A stretch of 64,000 nt of DNA from a virus: positions 124,001-188,000 of the IMG/VR virus record IMGVR_UViG_3300033977_000108. One strand, given 5' to 3'. Positions 7,072-16,133 of the stretch are shown piece after piece (the first letter of the stretch is position 1; the number at the start of each line of letters is the position of its first letter). The notes under the pieces were generated by a model that was not told the origin of the DNA, did not search any database, and saw only the letters and a list, made by a program, of their open reading frames with translations. The position numbers were made by a program, and so were the translations under genes.

Positions 7072-8049
7072 TTAGCTTAACTCATAGAAATTAGATAGGT
7101 TAACATTCGTCCTGCCCGTCTCCCTATCTTGAAAGAAGAGCGTATAACCCTTCACAGCCGGCCGGGCGCCAGGCATTCTTGGGTCGCTGGCGTATTCAGG
7201 GGTCATGGCCAGGCAGCCCATTTCAAAGGCTACCACGCCATAATCGCACCATACTTTACCGGCTTGGTGCGTATGGCCGGCGCCCACCACACGGAATTCC
7301 TGCAAGCCCAAAGGAGCGCGATACCGCATAAGATAAGACACAAATTCTGTGGCTACCTTATTTGGTATCTTGGAGAACTTCTCCGGGTGTCCGAGAACCA
7401 AGTCCCCGCGCTGCCAAATCCAATTCCATTCGGCGTAGCCATCGGAAATAGGCTTGGCCACCTTTACATGTGGCATTTTCAGCTTATCCACAATAGCAGC
7501 CAAAGGATTTAGAGCATTCTCATTCAGATAAAGCAAGGCTTCCAGTTCATAGCCTTGGATACCCCGTCCCATCAGGTGCTTCTTTAGCCGGTCGTCGTGA
7601 TTGCCGGGCATAATGATAACTTCGGGGAAGGCTTCGGCAATCGCCGTGATGACGGTTGCTGTCCCGATCATTTCCTCCACCGCTGTGAATTTCTGTGCGC
7701 GGTGCGGATAGCGCGAAAAGGCATACAGATCTGATACATCGCCAACGACGACACAAGTATCGACTTTGCCCCTGTTTGTTTCTATCGTATACCGGAACCT
7801 ATCTTCATCATGGTAGGGCACATGCAAATCATTGATAGCCAATATGCGATTGTATTGGTCTGCGTGTTCCACAATCGGCGGATGGATTGGCTTATAATTC
7901 TTCCAGCCTATCCAACTGTGGACGGCGGACATCGCTTGGTCAAAATCCATAGTGTAGATGTCCTTTATGTTGGACGTGAACCGTCCGTTGCTGTCGCGTA
8001 GCGGCTTTACCGCTTCTTTCGTGCTAACTTTGGATGGTTTTTGAACCAT
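7072..8049 (-). CDS. Calcineurin-like metallophosphoesterase
   Basis: 325 residues with all blocks of the family in order: NDLHVPY (Asp74/His76), VVGDVSD (Asp104), MPGNHDDR (Asn150/His151), LVLGHPE and GAGHTH. These are the two-metal ligands of calcineurin-type phosphodiesterases. The DNA-type pattern seen in phage family members suggests a nuclease or cyclic-nucleotide phosphodiesterase. The GGGAGG site lies inside the small gene upstream, giving a 43 nt overlap with it. Confidence 0.85.
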   Translation of the reverse strand: MVQKPSKVSTKEAVKPLRDSNGRFTSNIKDIYTMDFDQAMSAVHSWIGWKNYKPIHPPIVEHADQYNRILAINDLHVPYHDEDRFRYTIETNRGKVDTCVVVGDVSDLYAFSRYPHRAQKFTAVEEMIGTATVITAIAEAFPEVIIMPGNHDDRLKKHLMGRGIQGYELEALLYLNENALNPLAAIVDKLKMPHVKVAKPISDGYAEWNWIWQRGDLVLGHPEKFSKIPNKVATEFVSYLMRYRAPLGLQEFRVVGAGHTHQAGKVWCDYGVVAFEMGCLAMTPEYASDPRMPGARPAVKGYTLFFQDRETGRTNVNLSNFYELS

Positions 8050-8174
8050 TCTACTTCTGCCTCCCTTTTATGTGCCGCGGCTTTGGAGCCGGGCTTGGAT
8101 AAACGCTTGCCTGAGCTACTAAACAGTACATAGCCGCCCTTTACTTTCCTGATGATGTCAGTTCCCTGATTCAT
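8007..8174 (-). CDS. Small basic phage protein (KxKGGYxLxSxxGK type)
   Basis: 55 residues: IIRKVKGGYVLFSSSGKRLS, then KAAAHKREAEVEWFKNHPK and a basic end. The GGY-V-L-x-S-x-x-GK β-hairpin followed by an Ala/Glu helix is common in small phage proteins of unknown role. The start sits in the last codons of the deoxyribosyltransferase-like gene with an AAGGAG 5 nt upstream, so translation is well supported despite overlaps on both sides. Confidence 0.65.
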   Translation of the reverse strand: MNQGTDIIRKVKGGYVLFSSSGKRLSKPGSKAAAHKREAEVEWFKNHPKLARKKR

Positions 8175-8574
8175 AGAACTCCTTCAATAACCAATCTCGG
8201 CAATCTTCCCAACAATCAAATCGGTTCTGCTTGGGAAGCCAATGGAACAATAGCTGCTTGGGGCCCACAATGGCGCGTATCTTGCCAATGCCTTCGGCAT
8301 AACCATCTTCCCAGCAGTGGCCGCCGCGCGTGAAAGCAATGTCAGGAGACACGGTGAATAGCACCAAGTGCGTACACAGATTAACTTCTTCTTTGTCTCT
8401 CTTGGCAACCCTCTGTCGATTCCGTTCTGAGGATGTCTGGAATGGATTGTCCGGGCCGGCTTTCTCACGATACCAGCTGGAAACTACCTTGATACCCATT
8501 TTCTCCAATTGCTTGGCATACCTAGCTATCTCAAACTTTCGGCTATAATGGGCCGCTAAATAAACTGCTATCAT
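8158..8574 (-). CDS. Nucleoside 2-deoxyribosyltransferase-like protein
   Basis: 138 residues. VYLAAHYSRKFEIARYAKQL, then GIKVVSSWY, a THLVLFT strand and GGHCWEDGYAEGIGK match the NDT-like Rossmann fold, in which the Glu of the last block is the nucleophile (here Glu in WEDG). Members swap or hydrolyse deoxyribosyl groups or handle nucleotide signals. Overlaps the next gene's stop by 4 nt (ATGA). Confidence 0.7.
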   Translation of the reverse strand: MIAVYLAAHYSRKFEIARYAKQLEKMGIKVVSSWYREKAGPDNPFQTSSERNRQRVAKRDKEEVNLCTHLVLFTVSPDIAFTRGGHCWEDGYAEGIGKIRAIVGPKQLLFHWLPKQNRFDCWEDCRDWLLKEFYESGN

Positions 8575-8834
8575 TTTCCTCCTCGCTTATGTATTTTCAG
8601 TGGGATGCCAAGATAGATACCTGGCTTTCCACTGAGAATCCATTCGGTCTGTTTCTTACAGAAATCAGACAACTCGGCCAAGGTAGAGGCGTTCAACTGC
8701 TGCCCATCCTTGGGGAAAAACATCAATTCCTTGTCCAGGAATATAAAGTTGCCTAATGGCCTATTAGTGCTTGCTTCCTTCACCGCCCAGACATTGGGGC
8801 GGGCCCTCTGTTCCAGTGTGATTTGCCTAAGCAT
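8571..8834 (-). CDS. Hypothetical protein
   Basis: 87 residues, β then α, ending with a basic HKRGGK. No recognisable motif. The stop overlaps the start of the deoxyribosyltransferase-like gene in an ATGA junction, so both are read from one message. Confidence 0.55.
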   Translation of the reverse strand: MLRQITLEQRARPNVWAVKEASTNRPLGNFIFLDKELMFFPKDGQQLNASTLAELSDFCKKQTEWILSGKPGIYLGIPLKIHKRGGK

Positions 8835-8860
8835 TCTTGTTTTTCCTTTTTAGTGGCATA

Positions 8861-9019
8861 CTACTTCCCCAATAGTTTCCCCATGATCACATAACCTACT
8901 GTTAACGCGACCACTAAAATAACGCCCTTCATCTTGTCCGGGCCGGGCAACGCTACCCCGGTCCATCGACAACCTGCGCCGATCAGCAATGACAGTACTA
9001 TCCCGATTGCGAACCGCAT
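8861..9019 (-). CDS. Two-span small membrane protein
   Basis: 52 residues with two hydrophobic stretches: FAIGIVLSLLIGAG near the N-terminus and VILVVALTVGYVIMGKLL near the C-terminus, linked by a short polar loop (RWTGVALPGPDKMK). GGGAG lies upstream of the ATG. Holin-like size and topology, but no sequence signature. Confidence 0.55.
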   Translation of the reverse strand: MRFAIGIVLSLLIGAGCRWTGVALPGPDKMKGVILVVALTVGYVIMGKLLGK

Positions 9020-9022
9020 TAT

Positions 9023-9547
9023 CTACTCCCGAAGGGCCCCATACATTTCCTGATTTATTACTTCATTGTTCAGCAAGAAGAACGCTAAAGTATCCTGAAT
9101 CAAAGGGTCAGACACGTAGTCCAGCCAATCTTCGTGAGATTTCAGATTGGGGATTGAGGTAGGATGGCACTTTACTCTGTAGATGAAAACGGATAGTTCA
9201 GTCTTCTTGGCAGGATGCTTCATCAACCATTCAGGGAATAGGTCTGGGTCGCTCTGCTGGGCCAGTAGGGCGTCCATAGTTTCCCTAAATGCTACAAAGT
9301 AGGTCTTGGTTGGCGCGTGCTTGATAGTCGCGATGTGCTCGTAAAAGCACACAGTATCGCTATCTTTGACATTCAAGCTTGGGTCATTGCTGATAATAGT
9401 TTTCAGGCGCGGGTCCCGCAGCCCTTGGCGCGGATAGACAGCTCCTTGCAAAGGATAGATACGCTGGTCTATCAGCATCAAACCCTGCAAGAACTCCTCG
9501 TTGACAGGCCTTCGGCCGAAGACACCAGTATCTCTAATGGTAGCCAT
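9023..9547 (-). CDS. Hypothetical protein
   Basis: 174 residues, α/β, no motif I recognise. It has an acidic helical C-terminus (NNEVINQEMYGALRE). Located between a zinc-ribbon gene and a small membrane protein. Confidence 0.55.
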   Translation of the reverse strand: MATIRDTGVFGRRPVNEEFLQGLMLIDQRIYPLQGAVYPRQGLRDPRLKTIISNDPSLNVKDSDTVCFYEHIATIKHAPTKTYFVAFRETMDALLAQQSDPDLFPEWLMKHPAKKTELSVFIYRVKCHPTSIPNLKSHEDWLDYVSDPLIQDTLAFFLLNNEVINQEMYGALRE

Positions 9548-9561
9548 AATGCTCTCCGATG

Positions 9562-9981
9562 CTATTCTGTGGAAGTTTGTAGCTTGGCCAGTTTGGCCTC
9601 AAGCTCGGCAACTTTAGCCGCCAGCTCGGCCAGTTGGGAAGGAACAACTACTTGATCCAATAGCGGCTTTAGGTCCACTTTAGAATGGGCTTCGGTATTC
9701 ACAGTATTAGCGGCATTCAGGGAAGCAGTCAGACCTTCTTTTGCTTTCTGGGCTGTGCCACGGGTCATTCCCGTGAAGCTCGGTCTTACGGCCTGGCCGC
9801 ACAAGCATACCAGCAACTCGGTCGGTATAGCACCCTCTTCCTGGATGTCAGAGCTTCCATAGCCGCCGGCTCTGAATGTATTGAATGTAAGCCTGGTGAA
9901 GTGCTGCGAACCGCAACGCGGGCAGACTACAGGCTTATTCATCTGCGCCATACGGTCTATGATTGATGGGGTGGCTGACAT
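9562..9981 (-). CDS. Zinc-ribbon protein with C-terminal coiled coil
   Basis: 139 residues. CPRCG at 20-24 and CLCG about 40 residues later form a zinc ribbon; the last 35 residues are an Ala/Leu/Lys/Glu coiled coil (LAELAAKVAELEAKLAKLQT). The layout suggests an oligomeric adaptor. It overlaps the upstream gene by 25 nt. Confidence 0.6.
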   Translation of the reverse strand: MSATPSIIDRMAQMNKPVVCPRCGSQHFTRLTFNTFRAGGYGSSDIQEEGAIPTELLVCLCGQAVRPSFTGMTRGTAQKAKEGLTASLNAANTVNTEAHSKVDLKPLLDQVVVPSQLAELAAKVAELEAKLAKLQTSTE

Positions 9982-10169
9982 GTATCCTCCAATTTATCTA
10001 ATCTTTCATTTATTTCCTTTACTCTCTTACAGATAGGACAGGCTTCTTTGTCCTCGTTTGTTTCGTGCTTGTGTTCCAACAGGTCGATGGTTTGATCACC
10101 GATTACTATGTATCTTGGTGTATTATCCTTACGAGAAAGGATGGTCATAATGTCAGGCTCTACGGGCAT
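9957..10169 (-). CDS. Small CPIC-motif protein
   Basis: 70 residues. One CPIC knuckle followed by a charged helix (KRVKEINERLDKLEDT); a further Cys and two His near the end could complete a zinc site. Overlaps the Cas4-like gene's stop by 17 nt and the zinc-ribbon gene's start by 25 nt. Confidence 0.55.
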   Translation of the reverse strand: MPVEPDIMTILSRKDNTPRYIVIGDQTIDLLEHKHETNEDKEACPICKRVKEINERLDKLEDTCQPPHQS

Positions 10170-10848
10170 GTTTCGGCACCTCCTGAAACACAGCTAAACA
10201 CGCAAGCGTGGGACAGGTCTTGCAATGCAGGCCAGGCGAGGGGTACAGGTGGCCGGCAAGTGCCACATCTACGGCCTTGTGGATGTAGTCCCTAGCCACA
10301 CCTTCAAGGATACCATAAAATGGACAGGCTGTCAACTCTGGTATAGTAATGAATAACAATCCTGCGTTTTTCCTTATGTGGGTGTTATAATGCAGCCAGC
10401 TTGATAAGTCGCCGGGGCTGGGAAAGCCGGTATAGCATGTTGTAAACTTGACGACATAAGTGATAGGCTCCTTATTCCTGGCGCGCGGCTTTCTCGCTTG
10501 CAGTACTCCGAACTCGCCGGTAATCTCAATACCATCAAGGAAGTTAGAGTAGCGACTCATCGGCTGTATGACCTTGTACTTGGAGCGCAACTCGTCCAAC
10601 TGCACACAGAACCTTCTAACGAAGGGAACAGGTATAGGTATCCTATCATCTATCTCCGCCCATTCCCTTTCAAACGCCTCCTGAATGCTATGCCGGTTCG
10701 GCGTGCTGCCGTTGAAACATTGAACCATAAACCATCTAACAGTTTCCATAGCTGCTTGGTTGGTCTGGTCTGGCGGGACTTCATAATTCGACAGGGCTCG
10801 TAGCGGGCACTTTACGAATTCATCAAGATAAGCTTCGGTGATTTTCAT
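10153..10848 (-). CDS. Cas4/RecB-like PD-(D/E)XK protein with altered active site
   Basis: 231 residues. The frame matches Cas4-like nucleases: an N-terminal Cys (Cys14 in FVKCPLRA), a GEFGVLQ...ITYVVKF core in place of the usual GxxD...(D/E)xK, and a C-terminal CKTCPTLAC cluster for an iron-sulphur site. The Lys of motif III is present, but the preceding acid is Val, so catalysis may be lost or re-built. It lies directly downstream of the primase-helicase (1 nt overlap), suggesting a replication or recombination role. Confidence 0.6.
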   Translation of the reverse strand: MKITEAYLDEFVKCPLRALSNYEVPPDQTNQAAMETVRWFMVQCFNGSTPNRHSIQEAFEREWAEIDDRIPIPVPFVRRFCVQLDELRSKYKVIQPMSRYSNFLDGIEITGEFGVLQARKPRARNKEPITYVVKFTTCYTGFPSPGDLSSWLHYNTHIRKNAGLLFITIPELTACPFYGILEGVARDYIHKAVDVALAGHLYPSPGLHCKTCPTLACLAVFQEVPKHARRA

Positions 10849-13421
10849 CAGTAACTCTGTTTGATTCGCACGTCTTCACTTGTGGAAGTAGCCCAGTATT
10901 TAGCCATTTCATCATTTGTACATTCTTTGTAGCGGGCGGTTTCCGGGTTCAACTCATAGTATAAACTACCAGCGAAGCCGCTGTCAACCTTTACTTTGTC
11001 AAATACCAGCTCTATAATAGGCTTCCTCTTACCCATTATTACCGTCCCGTCTAAATTGGCGTGCGAGTCTTCCGGTGCGGCATCATCCACCCAGAACAAC
11101 TTGGGATCATTTGGGAAGTCCTTCAAATCATTATAGATACCGATACAGATATTGGCGTCAAAGGCAGGTCCTGAGGAGCCTTTTATGTCTGCGGCCCTCG
11201 GCCGATGGCCAGGCCTCAATGCATCCTTTGGTAGCTCAACCGTCATAACAATAGTCGCGTGATAGCGGTTAGCTATGTTCTTCAATAACTGGGACTTGAT
11301 ACGGACTTTCCTTTCGCCTTCCTCCATCCCGGGCAAATCAAAGAGATGGAAGTTGTCGCCACACGCCACCAAATACTTGCTTGGGTATCTGCTGCGTATA
11401 GAACGCACCCAGCCCTCAAATGCTGGGACCGTCCCAGGCAAAGAAACCGCATCAGCGAGTATCAAGCGTTCGTCCTTTACCACTTCTCGCAGCCATTTTG
11501 TGCCGCTCTCCCAATAGGGGCGGAAACTATCCTCGGTGGAAAGATAATAGCCAGCCTTGCGGAACCATTTGCTCGGCAGGTTATACTTGGAGCCGAGAAT
11601 CCTTGGCACAAACCAATCCAAGGAATCGTCCAAGGAGTGGGACATTACAACTGCGTTGGCATTGTTATCAATCAACTGGTGAGCCAGGCAGGCAATGAAG
11701 CTAGTCTTGCCTTGGTTCTGCTTCCCGGGCAGGGTAATCAGGCAGTCGCCGAATGGCAAACCACCCAGCCGCTCATCAAAGGTAGGCCATCCTGTGATTA
11801 GTTCCTTCTCGTGGACATTCTCTGTGAAGCGGGTAAATAGCTCCTCAAGATGGTCTACCAAGCCATCTGGTTTATAACCAAGGGCTCCGGCATCCAGCTT
11901 CTCCAGTTTCATTTGTGCTTCATTTACAATGGCAACTGCGGCAGACGGGTTCTGTATCAGGCGCTTGGCTACTCCATTTGCCAGCGCTACACGCGCCTCT
12001 TCCAGCTTCGCCCTATCTGCGTCAATCTTACAGGTTACCTCTCGCCATACGGCATCTTCGCTTATACCCGTCCGCTTAGCAAGATTTCTCGCCATCCGTA
12101 GGCGAGTTATGTTGTTGATTTCATTGACGATAAGGTCAATGCTATCTTCGCATACCTTATACGGGTCATCTCCCCGGGCTATGCATTGGGCAACTTGCCA
12201 GGTAAAGACATCCGTCCGTTCCAGGACTTTGAAGGCGTCCAGCCCGTGCTCGCGGATGTAAGCGTCTGGGTCATCAGTGCCCTTCGGCATCACCAGTATC
12301 TCGGCGCGCAGCCCAGGATGCCCACCAAAGTGCTGGCTCAATAACTTGACGAAGCGGTCTGTGCCTGCGGCGCCGGCTTCATCGGCATCCAGGACGAAGA
12401 TAACGAAGTTCTGCCCTGTTTCCAGCAGCAGTTGGAGGTGTTCTGGGGTGAAACTAATACTGCCTACAGCTACTGCGTTCTTCATTCCCCTATCGTAGGC
12501 GGTCACCCTGTCGGCATAGCCTTCAAATATCCATAGCGGAGGCGCCCAGCGCCGGGCTACATCAAAGCCGTACAATCGCTTGCGCTTTTGGTAGATGTCA
12601 TTCTTCTCTACCAGTGTGCCTTCATTCGTCTGTATTTGAGCGGCGGAGTTGATGAACTTCCGCGGGCAGAAGAGAGCGGCAAGCTTGGGACTGTCTTCTC
12701 CTTCTTCTTTCACCATCTTCTCATACTGCTCGTTGTAGACTTCCTTTTTCTCTTCGTATTTCAGGTCGCGGGCGGCAAAGCCAACAGGATTGCCATGCTC
12801 GTCCTTGATAGTAAAGATAAGAGAGTTGGGATTGAAGATAGCCTGATTGTCCAGGTCAACCTGCGCCATAAAGGCCTTATCTACTTTGTGTTGGCTGACC
12901 ATCTGGCGCACATACTCATCGTAGCTGGACACCCAGCCTACGCCACAGATTCGGGGTGTATCTTCCTCCCAGCTATACTTGGCATTGATTGTTTCATCCA
13001 CCAGTGGCGGGCGCGCCATCTCGGAAATGACTTGCGCAGCCGCCCGATAAGCGTGGAAAACATTCATCTCGTGAAGCTCGGCGTCAGACATCTTCGTCAT
13101 GGACTCGGGCACCACGATGCCGAACATATCGGCGAGCGGGATTAGATTATCGGTAATGAATTCTCTGCCGCGCAGTGGCTTCTCTTCCAGCAGGCTGGCG
13201 GCGGTGAAAATATCGCCGCTCGCCCCGCAGCCAAAACAGTGAAACAGTTCCGGAGCGCCCTTGATAATACCACAGGAAGGGTGATTGTCTGTGTGCCCCT
13301 TATTGATACAGCGGAAGCGTCCGCCTGGGGAGACATCGTGCTTGCCGTGGGCTTGGAGATATGCCCCGAGATGCTGCCTGAGTTGGGATTTGATGCCGTT
13401 CAGTTGGTCGATGTTGCGCAT
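10848..13421 (-). CDS. Replicative primase-helicase (CHC2 zinc finger, TOPRIM, DnaB-like helicase)
   Basis: 857 residues in three parts. Residues 36-70 hold a CHC2-type zinc finger (Cys38, His43, Cys50, Cys62, Cys65). TOPRIM follows with the Glu of WIFEGYAD (Glu300) and the DADEAG block at 345-350. The C-terminal RecA-fold helicase has Walker A at 566-573 (GKQNQGKT) and a MSHSLDD strand. This is the bifunctional T7 gp4-like arrangement: it unwinds DNA and lays primers for the family A polymerase coded at 37-41 kb. Length is above T7 gp4 (566) because of longer linkers. Confidence 0.9.
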   Translation of the reverse strand: MRNIDQLNGIKSQLRQHLGAYLQAHGKHDVSPGGRFRCINKGHTDNHPSCGIIKGAPELFHCFGCGASGDIFTAASLLEEKPLRGREFITDNLIPLADMFGIVVPESMTKMSDAELHEMNVFHAYRAAAQVISEMARPPLVDETINAKYSWEEDTPRICGVGWVSSYDEYVRQMVSQHKVDKAFMAQVDLDNQAIFNPNSLIFTIKDEHGNPVGFAARDLKYEEKKEVYNEQYEKMVKEEGEDSPKLAALFCPRKFINSAAQIQTNEGTLVEKNDIYQKRKRLYGFDVARRWAPPLWIFEGYADRVTAYDRGMKNAVAVGSISFTPEHLQLLLETGQNFVIFVLDADEAGAAGTDRFVKLLSQHFGGHPGLRAEILVMPKGTDDPDAYIREHGLDAFKVLERTDVFTWQVAQCIARGDDPYKVCEDSIDLIVNEINNITRLRMARNLAKRTGISEDAVWREVTCKIDADRAKLEEARVALANGVAKRLIQNPSAAVAIVNEAQMKLEKLDAGALGYKPDGLVDHLEELFTRFTENVHEKELITGWPTFDERLGGLPFGDCLITLPGKQNQGKTSFIACLAHQLIDNNANAVVMSHSLDDSLDWFVPRILGSKYNLPSKWFRKAGYYLSTEDSFRPYWESGTKWLREVVKDERLILADAVSLPGTVPAFEGWVRSIRSRYPSKYLVACGDNFHLFDLPGMEEGERKVRIKSQLLKNIANRYHATIVMTVELPKDALRPGHRPRAADIKGSSGPAFDANICIGIYNDLKDFPNDPKLFWVDDAAPEDSHANLDGTVIMGKRKPIIELVFDKVKVDSGFAGSLYYELNPETARYKECTNDEMAKYWATSTSEDVRIKQSY

Positions 13422-13423
13422 GA

Positions 13424-13630
13424 TTACTCTATACTTCCATCGGGCTCATCAATATATTTGATAAGAAAAAGCAGTGATGGTAGATCGCCAGCATTGATTT
13501 TGATTACAAGAATTCTGGCCAGCCTATCCAATAAAGATTCATCCGTCTCAAGACCTTTCTTGAGTTCAGCATTTGTCAGAAGTATCATCTTTTCTAGGGC
13601 TCTGTATAACGGTCTCTCTTTCGAGTTCAT
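13424..13630 (-). CDS. Small helical protein
   Basis: 68 residues, predicted all-helical, acidic tail (EPDGSIE). Sits 2 nt upstream of the primase-helicase and 12 nt downstream of the restriction-modification gene. Role unknown; position would suit a primase or helicase accessory factor. Confidence 0.5.
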   Translation of the reverse strand: MNSKERPLYRALEKMILLTNAELKKGLETDESLLDRLARILVIKINAGDLPSLLFLIKYIDEPDGSIE

Positions 13631-13642
13631 TTTGTCCTCCTT

Positions 13643-16027
13643 TCAATCCAGCTTCGTATCCAATTTATCTAGTATCCTGGAAAACTCCAGTCCTTTCATG
13701 AACTTATCTATGTCTTCCCAATCTGGCGTTCCATCTTTCTTGGCTGGGAGTTTGATTGTGAGGTTCGCCCGCTCATCGCGGAACTTCCTACCATAGTTGA
13801 ACCGGTAGGATTCATTGGTTATCAGCGTGGCTATAAAGAGCTTACAGGCAGGCGTGATCTTGTCTTCTAACCCTTTCTTGACAGTCAGGACACACGTATC
13901 GTTGGCAACATAGAAATCATCAGGCTGATAGAAAGCCACACCAGGCTGACCATTTGCCAGTACGGTGATCTTTCCACCATTATACTTAGTCTGTCCTTCA
14001 ATCTCTGGGAATAGACCTACAGACCCATTGTCTTTCGTAGTAGCTGCCAGCAACGGATACTTCTTCTCCCCTTCCAGTTTCTCGGCTTCGTATTGGGAAA
14101 TACCGACAGGCCATTCCATGTCGAATAAGTCTCGTAGTTTGAATGGTTTCCAGGTATCCTTCGACGGAAGCTTGGACTTGATAACCACCTGTTTCAACGA
14201 TAGCAGGTAAAGCTCCAGATCTTTGATTGCCTGGCCGAACAAACTCTCTCCTAATTTGGAGTAGTCCGTCTCCAAGTAAGCCTCAGCGCACCACTCATCA
14301 TCGGCTTTTACTACTTTCTTCACTGATTGTCCCGGTACTGTATCTCGCTTCCTATAAGCCGAGATCCATTCTTTCTTTCTTTGTTCCCAGGCGTCGTCGT
14401 GTTTCTCTACGCGCTTCCCCTTGAGCAACCTGAAGTTGTCGTCCTTCCATAGACCAAACCACGTCTCGCGGTCTTCCTGGTGTGGCTGATGGCACTTTAT
14501 AACAAATACACAAGTGACAGCGCCGATGCTTGGGAATAGCTGATTCGGCATGGACATGACAGCTTCCAATGTGTGCTTCTCCATCAGTTCTTTCTTCTTG
14601 GCTGATTTCTGGATCATGCAAGACATTGGAACGATCGCTATTAGCGTCGCGCCTGGTTCGGCTAGCTCGGCAGCTTTCAGCACGAAGTCAAGCTCTGTCT
14701 TGTCTTTTTCCTTCTGTGAGTACGGCGGGTTCAATAAGATCACGTTTATCTTCATCGCTCTTAGCCTTTTCTTTATGTCCTCTGGCAGATCAAGCGTGTC
14801 TTCATTGAACAGATTACTCTTCCCGTCGCCGCGGAAGATCATGTTGGCAGCTGCTAATACGTACATCAGCGTCTCAAGCTCCACACCGGCGAGGCCTTGC
14901 TTCTTGATCCGTTCCTTTATCTTTGGATCGTCGGTCTTGCCCAGCATGTAAGCCATGGCAGCCAGGAGGAAGCCGGCTGATCCGCAGCACGGATCGTAGA
15001 CTACCGATGAGTTGGGATTGAGATTGGCAAGATCGCAGAATAACTCAGTTATGTGCTGTGGTGTCAATACTATGCCAAGCCCTGAACCGTCACCGCCTGA
15101 GTACCGAATGAATTCGCTATAAAGATCACCGAGTACATCCACACCAGCGTCGGACGTCAAAGCAAGCGACATGATGTCGTCAATCATCTGTATGGCTTCC
15201 AGCAGATTGTTGCTAACTGCTGTCTCATCTAGGACTGTTTCTATTTGTCCCAGCATCTTACGCTGCTTTTCATCTGGGATACCAGCCTTGTCCAAGATGT
15301 TCTCAATAGCCTGCTTGCAATTCCTGACCAATTCTTTCTTGCTGGCTACAGTATAACCTTTGGCGAACGCCTTATCCTTGAGGGCAAGCAGGATAGCGGC
15401 TACCAGCTCAGGCTTGAGCGTCTCTTTCAAGCTCATCTTATCACGCAGGAAGTTGTGGAGCTTCTTAGCTAGCTTCTGTATCTCCTCTTTAGTTGGCAGT
15501 CTTGAAGCTTTTACTTCCTGTAGCAACTGCTCGCAATCTGCTATCGACAACAGCTTGTCTACCTTGAGCCGTTCTACCTTCCCATTGCGCCGGGCTCTGA
15601 ACCAGCTTATCCTATGATTGTCCTTTGGCCCGGAAACGGCGAGGCCTAACGTATTCCTCTTCTGCCTGGCGCCTTTCATGTAGCTGATAACCCCATCCTC
15701 AGCATAAGCTGTCTTCTTCAGGTTATCGTTCTCAGTTAGGGTCTCCTTGCTCGTGTGGTGTTCTTTATCTGCCTTACACTCAACAAGGAGTACATCGCCA
15801 CCATTGAAGGGATACACAAGCTCAGGCCTGCCTATGCCCCCTTTACCTGTCTTCGATTTGATAGCATCACGCAGAATCGGATCGTCTGTTCCCTGCACTC
15901 CTGCCCCTATCTTCTCGGAATCGAAACCATGCTCCTTGAGCCAGGTAAGCAGCCACTCTTCAACTGCCCGTTCATTCTTCCGTCTGTAGATTGTCTTGCG
16001 GTTGGGTTTGTAATTGGGATCTACCAT
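13643..16027 (-). CDS. Single-chain restriction-modification enzyme (type IIG/IIL-like)
   Basis: 794 residues joining three modules. N-terminal nuclease: GRPELV then GGDVLLVECKAD (Asp78, Glu83, Lys85), a PD-(D/E)XK site like HsdR. Middle: an N6-adenine methyltransferase of the HsdM type, with DPCCGSAGF (SAM site, near residue 347) and LLNPPY (near 433). C-terminal about 170 residues: an HsdS-like target-recognition domain (WKPFKLRDLF... LLAATTKDNG... GKITVLANGQPGVAFY). This order is that of type IIG/IIL enzymes. A phage could use it to self-methylate, cut competitors, or both. It seems to have its own upstream promoter. Confidence 0.85.
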   Translation of the reverse strand: MVDPNYKPNRKTIYRRKNERAVEEWLLTWLKEHGFDSEKIGAGVQGTDDPILRDAIKSKTGKGGIGRPELVYPFNGGDVLLVECKADKEHHTSKETLTENDNLKKTAYAEDGVISYMKGARQKRNTLGLAVSGPKDNHRISWFRARRNGKVERLKVDKLLSIADCEQLLQEVKASRLPTKEEIQKLAKKLHNFLRDKMSLKETLKPELVAAILLALKDKAFAKGYTVASKKELVRNCKQAIENILDKAGIPDEKQRKMLGQIETVLDETAVSNNLLEAIQMIDDIMSLALTSDAGVDVLGDLYSEFIRYSGGDGSGLGIVLTPQHITELFCDLANLNPNSSVVYDPCCGSAGFLLAAMAYMLGKTDDPKIKERIKKQGLAGVELETLMYVLAAANMIFRGDGKSNLFNEDTLDLPEDIKKRLRAMKINVILLNPPYSQKEKDKTELDFVLKAAELAEPGATLIAIVPMSCMIQKSAKKKELMEKHTLEAVMSMPNQLFPSIGAVTCVFVIKCHQPHQEDRETWFGLWKDDNFRLLKGKRVEKHDDAWEQRKKEWISAYRKRDTVPGQSVKKVVKADDEWCAEAYLETDYSKLGESLFGQAIKDLELYLLSLKQVVIKSKLPSKDTWKPFKLRDLFDMEWPVGISQYEAEKLEGEKKYPLLAATTKDNGSVGLFPEIEGQTKYNGGKITVLANGQPGVAFYQPDDFYVANDTCVLTVKKGLEDKITPACKLFIATLITNESYRFNYGRKFRDERANLTIKLPAKKDGTPDWEDIDKFMKGLEFSRILDKLDTKLD

Positions 16028-16107
16028 CTTATTCTCCTTAGCCCTCTCGGCGTTCCGGCAAGCCCACGGATTGGCCAGAGTATTGGTTTGAATTTGACTA
16101 CGACTTA

Positions 16108-16116
16108 ATTATACCA
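16108..16116 (-). promoter_or_regulatory. Extended -10 promoter element upstream of the restriction-modification gene
   Basis: On the minus strand TGGTATAAT: a perfect TATAAT with the TG of an extended -10, about 80 nt before the ATG at 16027, in a 106 nt intergenic gap. No TTGACA-like -35 box is visible at 16-18 nt. Extended -10 promoters do not need one. Confidence 0.5.
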
Positions 16117-16133
16117 TAAGTCCAGGTTTCGCA

